Assembly (NCBI RefSeq): GCF_040115645.1
Contig: NW_027096055.1
Location: 248,001-312,000 of the forward strand
DNA length: 64,000 bases
DNA from: Euwallacea fornicatus
Taxonomy: Eukaryota; Arthropoda; Insecta; Coleoptera; Curculionidae
Reading direction: 5' to 3'
Part shown: in pieces, positions 42,000 through 53,138 of the stretch
Layout of the letters: every line of letters begins with the position of its first letter
How positions within the stretch are numbered: position 1 is the first letter of the stretch
Translations under genes and position numbers: made by a program
Notes under the pieces: generated by a model
Databases searched by the model: none
What the model saw: the letters and a program-made list of their open reading frames with translations, nothing else
Told to the model about the DNA's origin: nothing

Positions 42000-42001
42000 A
42001 A
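41996..42001 (+). terminator. AATAAA polyadenylation signal
   Basis: Canonical AATAAA 8 bases before the terminal TA repeat of the element, correctly placed for 3'-end formation of the element transcript. No poly(A) tract follows in the genomic copy. Confidence 0.65.
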
Positions 42002-42008
42002 GATCGGT

Positions 42009-42020
42009 TATATATATATA
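42009..42020 (+). repeat. (TA)6 tail of the retrotransposon
   Basis: Six TA units form the 3' end of the element; the last three bases (ATA, 42018-42020) are also the start of the right target-site duplication. A dinucleotide tail replaces the poly(A) usual for Jockey-clade elements. The overlap gives base pairing between the RNA tail and the nicked target, consistent with microhomology priming. Confidence 0.85.
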
Positions 42021-42029
42021 GTACTTTAT
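42018..42029 (+). repeat. Target-site duplication, right copy
   Basis: ATAGTACTTTAT, identical to 40436-40447, followed directly by monomer position 145 (GTGCTCAAAC). Together the two copies explain the 12 duplicated bases and confirm insertion by staggered cleavage. Confidence 0.92.
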
Positions 42030-45000
42030 GTGCTCAAACACACAACTTTTGTGACTTTTCAAACTTTGAAGCTCGATAACTTTGGCAAATGTGGACCAAA
42101 TTTGTTAACCAAAGTGTCAAATTAATCAGCTCGACGAGATCTTTAAAATGACACAACACATCATTATTACATCTTGTTGAATTTCCAAGAAAAATAGTAC
42201 TATATGTGCTCAAACACACAACTTTTGTGACTTTTCAAACTTTGAAGCTCGATAACTTTGGCAAATGTGGACCAAATTTGTTAACCAAAGTGTCAAATTA
42301 ATCAGCTCGACGAGATCTTTAAAATGACACAACAATTCATGATTGCATCTTGTTGAATTTCCAAGAAAAATAGTACTTTATGTGCTCAAACACACAACTT
42401 TTGTGACTTTTCCAATTTTGAAGCTCGATAACTTTGGCAAATGACGACCAAATTTGTTAAACAAAGTGTCAAATTAATCAGCTCGACGAGATCTTTAAAA
42501 TGACACAACAATTCATGATTGCATCTTGTTGAATTTCCAAGAAAAATAGTAATATATGTGCTCAAACACACAACTTTTGTGACTTTTCAAACTTTGAAGC
42601 TCGATAACTTTGGCAAATGTGGACCAAATTTGTTAACCAAAGTGTCAAATTAATCAGCTCGACGAGATCTTTAAAATGACATAACACATCATTATTACAT
42701 CTTGTTGAATTTTCAAGAAAAATAGTACTTTATGTGCTCAAACACACCACTTTTGTGACTTTTCCAATTTTGAAGCTCGATAACTTTGGCAAATGAAGAC
42801 CAAATTTGTTAAACAAAGTGTCAAATTAATCAGCTCGACGAGATTTTGAAGATGTCACAACACATCATGATTGCATCTTGTTGAATTTCCAAGAAAAATA
42901 GTACTTTATGTGCTCAAACACACAACTTTTGTGACTTTTCAAACTTTGAAGCTCGATAACTTTGGCAAATGTGGACCAAATTTGTTAACCAAAGTGTCAA
43001 ATTAATCAGCTCGACGAGATCTTTAAACTGACACAACAATTCATGATTGCATCTTGTTGAATTTCCAAGAAAAATAGTACTTTATGTGCTCAAACACACA
43101 ACTTTTGTGACTTTTCAAACTTTGAAGCTCGATAACTTTGGCAAATGTGGACCAAATTTGTTAACCAAAGTGTCAAATTAATCAGCTCGACGAGATTTTG
43201 AAGATGTCACAACACATCATGATTACATCTTGTTGAACTTCCAGGAAAAATAGTACTTTATGTGCTCAAACACACAACTTTTGTGACTTTTCAAACTTTG
43301 AAGCTCGATAACTTTGGCAAATGTGGACCAAATTTGTTAAACAAAGTGTCAAATTAATCAGCTCGACGAGATCTTTAAAATGACACAACAATTCATGATT
43401 GCATCTTGTTCAATTTCCAAGAAAAATAGTACTTTATGTGCTCAAACACACAACTTTTGTGACTTTTCCAATTTTGAAGCTCGATAACTTTGGCAAATGA
43501 AGACCAAATTTGTTAAACAAAGTGTCAAATTAATCAGCTCGACGAGATCTTTAAAATGACACAACAATTCATGATTGCATCTTGTTGAATTTCCAAGAAA
43601 AATAGTACTTTATGTGCTCAAACACACAACTTTTGTGACTTTTCCAATTTTGAAGCTCGATAACTTTGGCAAATGACGACCAAATTTGTTAAACAAAGTG
43701 TCAAATTAATCAGCTCGACGAGATCTTTAAAATGACACAACAATTCATGATTGCATCTTGTTGAATTTCCAAGAAAAATAGTAATATATGTGCTCAAACA
43801 CACAACTTTTGTGACTTTTCAAACTTTGAAGCTCGATAACTTTGGCAAATGTGGACCAAATTTGTTAACCAAAGTGTCAAATTAATCAGCTTGACGAGAT
43901 CTTTAAAATGACACAACAATTCATGATTGCATCTTGTTGAATTTCCAAGAAAAATAGTAATATATGTGCTCAAACACACAACTTTTGTGACTTTTCAAAC
44001 TTTGAAGCTCGATAACTTTGGCAAATGTGCACCAAATTTGTTAACCAAAGTGTCAAATTAATCAGCTCGACGAGATCTTTAAAATGACACAACAATTCAT
44101 GATTGCATCTTGTTCAATTTCCAAGAAAAATAGTACTTTATGTGCTCAAACACACAACTTTTGTGACTTTTCAAAATTTGAAGCTCGATAACTTTGGCAA
44201 ATGTGGACCAAATTTGTTAACCAAAGTGTCAAATTAATCAGCTCGACGAGATCTTTAAAATGACACAACAATTCATGATTGCATCTTGTTGAATTTCCAA
44301 GAAAAATAGTACTATATGTGCTCAAACACACAACTTTTGTGACTTTTCACACTTTGAACCTCGATAGCTTCGGCAAATGAAGAACAAATTTGTTAAACAA
44401 AGTGTCAAATTAATCAGCTCGATGAGATCTTTAAAATGACACAACACATCATTATTACATCTTGTTGAATTTCCAAGAAAAATAGTACTTTATGTGCTCA
44501 AACACACCACTTTTGTGACTTTTCCAATTTTGAAGCTCGATAACTTTGGCAAATGAAGACCAAATTTGTTAAACAAAGTGTCAAATTAATCACCTCGACG
44601 AGATTTTGAAGATGTCACAACACATCATGATTGCATCTTGTTGAATTTCCAAGAAAAATAGTACTTTATGTGCTCAAACACACAACTTTTGTGACTTTTC
44701 AAACTTTGAAGCTCGATAACTTTGGCAAATGAGGACCAAATTTGTTAAACAAAGTGTCAAATTAATCAGCTCGACGAGATCTTTAAAATGACACAACAAT
44801 TCATGATTGCATCTTGTTGAATTTCCAAGAAAAATAGTAATATATGTGCTCAAACACACAACTTTTGTGACTTTTCAAACTTTGAAGCTCGATAACTTTG
44901 GCAAATGTGGACCAAATTTGTTAACCAAAGTGTCAAATTAATCAGCTCGACGAGATTTTGAAGATGTCACAACACATCATGATTACATCTTGTTGAACTT

Positions 45001-45170
45001 TCAGGAAAAATAGTACTTTATGTGCTCAAACACACAACTTTTGTGACTTTTCAAACTTTGAAGCTCGATAACTTTGGCAAATGTGGACCAAATTTGTTAA
45101 ACAAAGTGTCAAATTAATCAGCTCGACGAGATCTTTAAAATGACACAACAATTCATGATTGCATCTTGTT
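42030..45170 (+). repeat. 27-monomer-offset block, copy 1 (carries the insertion)
   Basis: Matches 46782-49922 at an offset of 4752 = 27 x 176. Shared rare variants are CAGCTTGACG (near 43889/48641), AAGAACAAATTTG (near 44382/49134) and GAACTTTCAGG (near 44996/49748). The match continues left of the retrotransposon for 72 bases (40376-40447 against 46710-46781), so the partner is an uninterrupted version of the insertion site. It ends at 45171 C/49923 G. Confidence 0.82.
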
Positions 45171-46051
45171 CAATTTCCAAGAAAAATAGTACTTTATGTG
45201 CTCAAACACACAACTTTTGTGACTTTTCCAATTTTGAAGCTCGATAACTTTGGCAAATGAAGACCAAATTTGTTAAACAAAGTGTCAAATTAATCAGCTC
45301 GACGAGATCTTTAAAATGACACAACAATTCATGATTGCATCTTGTTGAATTTCCAAGAAAAATAGTACTTTATGTGCTCAAACACACAACTTTTGTGACT
45401 TTTCCAATTTTGAAGCTCGATAACTTTGGCAAATGACGACCAAATTTGTTAAACAAAGTGTCAAATTAATCAGCTCGACGAGATCTTTAAAATGACACAA
45501 CAATTCATGATTGCATCTTGTTGAATTTCCAAGAAAAATAGTAATATATGTGCTCAAACACACAACTTTTGTGACTTTTCAAACTTTGAAGCTCGATAAC
45601 TTTGGCAAATGTGGACCAAATTTGTTAACCAAAGTGTCAAATTAATCAGCTCGACGAGATCTTTAAAATGACACAACAATTCATGATTGCATCTTGTTGA
45701 ATTTCCAAGAAAAATAGTAATATATGTGCTCAAACACACAACTTTTGTGACTTTTCAAACTTTGAAGCTCGATAACTTTGGCAAATGTGCACCAAATTTG
45801 TTAACCAAAGTGTCAAATTAATCAGCTCGACGAGATCTTTAAAATGACACAACAATTCATGATTGCATCTTGTTCAATTTCCAAGACAAATAGTACTTTA
45901 TGTGCTCAAACACACAACTTTTGTGACTTTTCTCACTTTGAACCTCGATAGCTTCGGCAAATGAAGACCAAATTTGTTAAACAAAGTGTCAAATTAATCA
46001 GCTCGATGAGATCTTTAAAATGACACAACACATCATTATTACATCTTGTTG

Positions 46052-48210
46052 AATTTCCAAGAAAAATAGTACTTTATGTGCTCAAACACACAACTTTTGT
46101 GACTTTTCAAAATTTGAAGCTCGATAACTTTGGCAAATGTGGACCAAATTTGTTAACCAAAGTGTCAAATTAATCAGCTCGACGAGATCTTTAAAATGAC
46201 ACAACAATTCATGATTGCATCTTGTTGAATTTCCAAGAAAAATAGTACTATATGTGCTCAAACACACAACTTTTGTGACTTTTCTCACTTTGAACCTCGA
46301 TAGCTTCGGCAAATGAAGACCAAATTTGTTAAACAAAGTGTCAAATTAATCAGCTCGATGAGATCTTTAAAATGACACAACACATCATTATTACATCTTG
46401 TTGAATTTCCAAGAAAAATAGTACTTTATGTGCTCAAACACACCACTTTTGTGACTTTTCCAATTTTGAAGCTCGATAACTTTGGCAAATGAAGACCAAA
46501 TTTGTTAAACAAAGTGTCAAATTAATCACCTCGACGAGATTTTGAAGATGTCACAACACATCATGATTGCATCTTGTTGAATTTCCAAGAAAAATAGTAC
46601 TTTATGTGCTCAAACACACTACTTTTGTGACTTTTCAAACTTTGAAGCTCGATAACTTCGGCAAATGTGGACCAAATTTCTTAAACAAAGTGTCAAAGTA
46701 ATCACCTCAACGAGATTTTGAAGATGTCACAACACATCATGATTGCATCTTGTTGAATTTCCAAGAAAAATAGTACTTTATGTGCTCAAACACACAACTT
46801 TTGTGACTTTTCAAACTTTGAAGCTCGATAACTTTGGCAAATGTGGACCAAATTTGTTAACCAAAGTGTCAAATTAATCAGCTCGACGAGATCTTTAAAA
46901 TGACACAACACATCATTATTACATCTTGTTGAATTTCCAAGAAAAATAGTACTATATGTGCTCAAACACACAACTTTTGTGACTTTTCAAACTTTGAAGC
47001 TCGATAACTTTGGCAAATGTGGACCAAATTTGTTAACCAAAGTGTCAAATTAATCAGCTCGACGAGATCTTTAAAATGACACAACAATTCATGATTGCAT
47101 CTTGTTGAATTTCCAAGAAAAATAGTACTTTATGTGCTCAAACACACAACTTTTGTGACTTTTCCAATTTTGAAGCTCGATAACTTTGGCAAATGACGAC
47201 CAAATTTGTTAAACAAAGTGTCAAATTAATCAGCTCGACGAGATCTTTAAAATGACACAACAATTCATGATTGCATCTTGTTGAATTTCCAAGAAAAATA
47301 GTAATATATGTGCTCAAACACACAACTTTTGTGACTTTTCAAACTTTGAAGCTCGATAACTTTGGCAAATGTGGACCAAATTTGTTAACCAAAGTGTCAA
47401 ATTAATCAGCTCGACGAGATCTTTAAAATGACATAACACATCATTATTACATCTTGTTGAATTTTCAAGAAAAATAGTACTTTATGTGCTCAAACACACC
47501 ACTTTTGTGACTTTTCCAATTTTGAAGCTCGATAACTTTGGCAAATGAAGACCAAATTTGTTAAACAAAGTGTCAAATTAATCAGCTCGACGAGATTTTG
47601 AAGATGTCACAACACATCATGATTGCATCTTGTTGAATTTCCAAGAAAAATAGTACTTTATGTGCTCAAACACACAACTTTTGTGACTTTTCAAACTTTG
47701 AAGCTCGATAACTTTGGCAAATGTGGACCAAATTTGTTAACCAAAGTGTCAAATTAATCAGCTCGACGAGATCTTTAAACTGACACAACAATTCATGATT
47801 GCATCTTGTTGAATTTCCAAGAAAAATAGTACTTTATGTGCTCAAACACACAACTTTTGTGACTTTTCAAACTTTGAAGCTCGATAACTTTGGCAAATGT
47901 GGACCAAATTTGTTAACCAAAGTGTCAAATTAATCAGCTCGACGAGATTTTGAAGATGTCACAACACATCATGATTACATCTTGTTGAACTTCCAGGAAA
48001 AATAGTACTTTATGTGCTCAAACACACAACTTTTGTGACTTTTCAAACTTTGAAGCTCGATAACTTTGGCAAATGTGGACCAAATTTGTTAAACAAAGTG
48101 TCAAATTAATCAGCTCGACGAGATCTTTAAAATGACACAACAATTCATGATTGCATCTTGTTCAATTTCCAAGAAAAATAGTACTTTATGTGCTCAAACA
48201 CACAACTTTT
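46052..48210 (+). repeat. 28-monomer-offset block, copy 1
   Basis: Matches 50980-53138 at an offset of 4928 = 28 x 176. Boundaries are 46051 G/50979 C and 48211 G/53139 T. It contains the AACACACTACTTTTG monomer and the AAATTTCTTAAAC class II monomer also found at 9.2-9.6 kb, 12.2-12.6 kb and 16.6-17.0 kb. Confidence 0.78.
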
Positions 48211-49922
48211 GTGACTTTTCCAATTTTGAAGCTCGATAACTTTGGCAAATGAAGACCAAATTTGTTAAACAAAGTGTCAAATTAATCAGCTCGACGAGAT
48301 CTTTAAAATGACACAACAATTCATGATTGCATCTTGTTGAATTTCCAAGAAAAATAGTACTTTATGTGCTCAAACACACAACTTTTGTGACTTTTCCAAT
48401 TTTGAAGCTCGATAACTTTGGCAAATGACGACCAAATTTGTTAAACAAAGTGTCAAATTAATCAGCTCGACGAGATCTTTAAAATGACACAACAATTCAT
48501 GATTGCATCTTGTTGAATTTCCAAGAAAAATAGTAATATATGTGCTCAAACACACAACTTTTGTGACTTTTCAAACTTTGAAGCTCGATAACTTTGGCAA
48601 ATGTGGACCAAATTTGTTAACCAAAGTGTCAAATTAATCAGCTTGACGAGATCTTTAAAATGACACAACAATTCATGATTGCATCTTGTTGAATTTCCAA
48701 GAAAAATAGTAATATATGTGCTCAAACACACAACTTTTGTGACTTTTCAAACTTTGAAGCTCGATAACTTTGGCAAATGTGCACCAAATTTGTTAACCAA
48801 AGTGTCAAATTAATCAGCTCGACGAGATCTTTAAAATGACACAACAATTCATGATTGCATCTTGTTCAATTTCCAAGAAAAATAGTACTTTATGTGCTCA
48901 AACACACAACTTTTGTGACTTTTCAAAATTTGAAGCTCGATAACTTTGGCAAATGTGGACCAAATTTGTTAACCAAAGTGTCAAATTAATCAGCTCGACG
49001 AGATCTTTAAAATGACACAACAATTCATGATTGCATCTTGTTGAATTTCCAAGAAAAATAGTACTATATGTGCTCAAACACACAACTTTTGTGACTTTTC
49101 ACACTTTGAACCTCGATAGCTTCGGCAAATGAAGAACAAATTTGTTAAACAAAGTGTCAAATTAATCAGCTCGATGAGATCTTTAAAATGACACAACACA
49201 TCATTATTACATCTTGTTGAATTTCCAAGAAAAATAGTACTTTATGTGCTCAAACACACCACTTTTGTGACTTTTCCAATTTTGAAGCTCGATAACTTTG
49301 GCAAATGAAGACCAAATTTGTTAAACAAAGTGTCAAATTAATCACCTCGACGAGATTTTGAAGATGTCACAACACATCATGATTGCATCTTGTTGAATTT
49401 CCAAGAAAAATAGTACTTTATGTGCTCAAACACACAACTTTTGTGACTTTTCAAACTTTGAAGCTCGATAACTTTGGCAAATGAGGACCAAATTTGTTAA
49501 ACAAAGTGTCAAATTAATCAGCTCGACGAGATCTTTAAAATGACACAACAATTCATGATTGCATCTTGTTGAATTTCCAAGAAAAATAGTAATATATGTG
49601 CTCAAACACACAACTTTTGTGACTTTTCAAACTTTGAAGCTCGATAACTTTGGCAAATGTGGACCAAATTTGTTAACCAAAGTGTCAAATTAATCAGCTC
49701 GACGAGATTTTGAAGATGTCACAACACATCATGATTACATCTTGTTGAACTTTCAGGAAAAATAGTACTTTATGTGCTCAAACACACAACTTTTGTGACT
49801 TTTCAAACTTTGAAGCTCGATAACTTTGGCAAATGTGGACCAAATTTGTTAAACAAAGTGTCAAATTAATCAGCTCGACGAGATCTTTAAAATGACACAA
49901 CAATTCATGATTGCATCTTGTT
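46710..49922 (+). repeat. 27-monomer-offset block, copy 2 with empty insertion site
   Basis: Partner of 40376-40447 plus 42030-45170. The junction point 46781/46782 reads straight through AATAGTACTTTATGTGCTC without an insert, which is the pre-insertion sequence. After 49922 this copy holds two extra monomers relative to copy 1. Confidence 0.82.
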
Positions 49923-50979
49923 GAATTTCCAAGAAAAATAGTACTTTATGTGCTCAAACACACAACTTTTGTGACTTTTCAAACTTTGAAGCTCGATAAC
50001 TTTGGCAAATGTGGACCAAATTTGTTAACCAAAGTGTCAAATTAATCAGCTCGACGAGATTTTGAAGATGTCACAACACATCATGATTACATCTTGTTGA
50101 ACTTCCAGGAAAAATAGTACTTTATGTGCTCAAACACACAACTTTTGTGACTTTTCAAACTTTGAAGCTCGATAACTTTGGCAAATGTGGACCAAATTTG
50201 TTAAACAAAGTGTCAAATTAATCAGCTCGACGAGATCTTTAAAATGACACAACAATTCATGATTGCATCTTGTTCAATTTCCAAGAAAAATAGTACTTTA
50301 TGTGCTCAAACACACAACTTTTGTGACTTTTCCAATTTTGAAGCTCGATAACTTTGGCAAATGAAGACCAAATTTGTTAAACAAAGTGTCAAATTAATCA
50401 GCTCGACGAGATCTTTAAAATGACACAACAATTCATGATTGCATCTTGTTGAATTTCCAAGAAAAATAGTACTTTATGTGCTCAAACACACAACTTTTGT
50501 GACTTTTCCAATTTTGAAGCTCGATAACTTTGGCAAATGACGACCAAATTTGTTAAACAAAGTGTCAAATTAATCAGCTCGACGAGATCTTTAAAATGAC
50601 ACAACAATTCATGATTGCATCTTGTTGAATTTCCAAGAAAAATAGTAATATATGTGCTCAAACACACAACTTTTGTGACTTTTCAAACTTTGAAGCTCGA
50701 TAACTTTGGCAAATGTGGACCAAATTTGTTAACCAAAGTGTCAAATTAATCAGCTCGACGAGATCTTTAAAATGACACAACAATTCATGATTGCATCTTG
50801 TTGAATTTCCAAGAAAAATAGTAATATATGTGCTCAAACACACAACTTTTGTGACTTTTCAAACTTTGAAGCTCGATAACTTTGGCAAATGTGCACCAAA
50901 TTTGTTAACCAAAGTGTCAAATTAATCAGCTCGACGAGATCTTTAAAATGACACAACAATTCATGATTGCATCTTGTTC

Positions 50980-53138
50980 AATTTCCAAGAAAAATAGTAC
51001 TTTATGTGCTCAAACACACAACTTTTGTGACTTTTCAAAATTTGAAGCTCGATAACTTTGGCAAATGTGGACCAAATTTGTTAACCAAAGTGTCAAATTA
51101 ATCAGCTCGACGAGATCTTTAAAATGACACAACAATTCATGATTGCATCTTGTTGAATTTCCAAGAAAAATAGTACTATATGTGCTCAAACACACAACTT
51201 TTGTGACTTTTCTCACTTTGAACCTCGATAGCTTCGGCAAATGAAGACCAAATTTGTTAAACAAAGTGTCAAATTAATCAGCTCGATGAGATCTTTAAAA
51301 TGACACAACACATCATTATTACATCTTGTTGAATTTCCAAGAAAAATAGTACTTTATGTGCTCAAACACACCACTTTTGTGACTTTTCCAATTTTGAAGC
51401 TCGATAACTTTGGCAAATGAAGACCAAATTTGTTAAACAAAGTGTCAAATTAATCACCTCGACGAGATTTTGAAGATGTCACAACACATCATGATTGCAT
51501 CTTGTTGAATTTCCAAGAAAAATAGTACTTTATGTGCTCAAACACACTACTTTTGTGACTTTTCAAACTTTGAAGCTCGATAACTTCGGCAAATGTGGAC
51601 CAAATTTCTTAAACAAAGTGTCAAAGTAATCACCTCAACGAGATTTTGAAGATGTCACAACACATCATGATTGCATCTTGTTGAATTTCCAAGAAAAATA
51701 GTACTTTATGTGCTCAAACACACAACTTTTGTGACTTTTCAAACTTTGAAGCTCGATAACTTTGGCAAATGTGGACCAAATTTGTTAACCAAAGTGTCAA
51801 ATTAATCAGCTCGACGAGATCTTTAAAATGACACAACACATCATTATTACATCTTGTTGAATTTCCAAGAAAAATAGTACTATATGTGCTCAAACACACA
51901 ACTTTTGTGACTTTTCAAACTTTGAAGCTCGATAACTTTGGCAAATGTGGACCAAATTTGTTAACCAAAGTGTCAAATTAATCAGCTCGACGAGATCTTT
52001 AAAATGACACAACAATTCATGATTGCATCTTGTTGAATTTCCAAGAAAAATAGTACTTTATGTGCTCAAACACACAACTTTTGTGACTTTTCCAATTTTG
52101 AAGCTCGATAACTTTGGCAAATGACGACCAAATTTGTTAAACAAAGTGTCAAATTAATCAGCTCGACGAGATCTTTAAAATGACACAACAATTCATGATT
52201 GCATCTTGTTGAATTTCCAAGAAAAATAGTAATATATGTGCTCAAACACACAACTTTTGTGACTTTTCAAACTTTGAAGCTCGATAACTTTGGCAAATGT
52301 GGACCAAATTTGTTAACCAAAGTGTCAAATTAATCAGCTCGACGAGATCTTTAAAATGACATAACACATCATTATTACATCTTGTTGAATTTTCAAGAAA
52401 AATAGTACTTTATGTGCTCAAACACACCACTTTTGTGACTTTTCCAATTTTGAAGCTCGATAACTTTGGCAAATGAAGACCAAATTTGTTAAACAAAGTG
52501 TCAAATTAATCAGCTCGACGAGATTTTGAAGATGTCACAACACATCATGATTGCATCTTGTTGAATTTCCAAGAAAAATAGTACTTTATGTGCTCAAACA
52601 CACAACTTTTGTGACTTTTCAAACTTTGAAGCTCGATAACTTTGGCAAATGTGGACCAAATTTGTTAACCAAAGTGTCAAATTAATCAGCTCGACGAGAT
52701 CTTTAAACTGACACAACAATTCATGATTGCATCTTGTTGAATTTCCAAGAAAAATAGTACTTTATGTGCTCAAACACACAACTTTTGTGACTTTTCAAAC
52801 TTTGAAGCTCGATAACTTTGGCAAATGTGGACCAAATTTGTTAACCAAAGTGTCAAATTAATCAGCTCGACGAGATTTTGAAGATGTCACAACACATCAT
52901 GATTACATCTTGTTGAACTTCCAGGAAAAATAGTACTTTATGTGCTCAAACACACAACTTTTGTGACTTTTCAAACTTTGAAGCTCGATAACTTTGGCAA
53001 ATGTGGACCAAATTTGTTAAACAAAGTGTCAAATTAATCAGCTCGACGAGATCTTTAAAATGACACAACAATTCATGATTGCATCTTGTTCAATTTCCAA
53101 GAAAAATAGTACTTTATGTGCTCAAACACACAACTTTT
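50980..53138 (+). repeat. 28-monomer-offset block, copy 2
   Basis: Partner of 46052-48210. The 27- and 28-monomer offsets in series show that repeated units here are not of constant size. Confidence 0.77.

Larger units (their letters stand above)
40448..42017 (+). mobile_element. 5'-truncated Jockey/CR1-type non-LTR retrotransposon
   Basis: A non-satellite insert of about 1570 bp in the sense orientation. It keeps the reverse transcriptase and C-terminal half of an ORF2-type protein, a 3' UTR of about 130 bp, AATAAA and a TA-repeat tail. ORF1, the apurinic-type endonuclease and the 5' UTR are absent; full-length members of such clades are usually several kilobases, so it is a 5' truncation typical of target-primed reverse transcription. 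There are no long terminal repeats. A 10-12 bp target-site duplication flanks it. Element plus one duplication copy is 1582 bp, and removing it returns the satellite to the exact 176-bp register. Base composition differs clearly from the satellite: the coding strand is rich in A and C and poor in T. Confidence 0.95.
41887..42017 (+). other. 3' UTR of the retrotransposon
   Basis: Non-coding tail of the element after the TAA stop. It begins with a T-rich stretch (41897-41929), then a mixed region with two short hairpins, the AATAAA signal and a terminal TA microsatellite. In CR1/L2/RTE-like elements a 3' hairpin and short tandem repeats are the part recognised by the element's own reverse transcriptase; assigning that role here is inference. 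Confidence 0.75.

Noticed and set aside
40448..42017. LTR retrotransposon, DNA transposon or retroviral copy
   Set aside because: No terminal repeats direct or inverted, no protease, integrase, RNase H or envelope; RT motifs, 3' tail and variable-length target duplication fit a non-LTR element.
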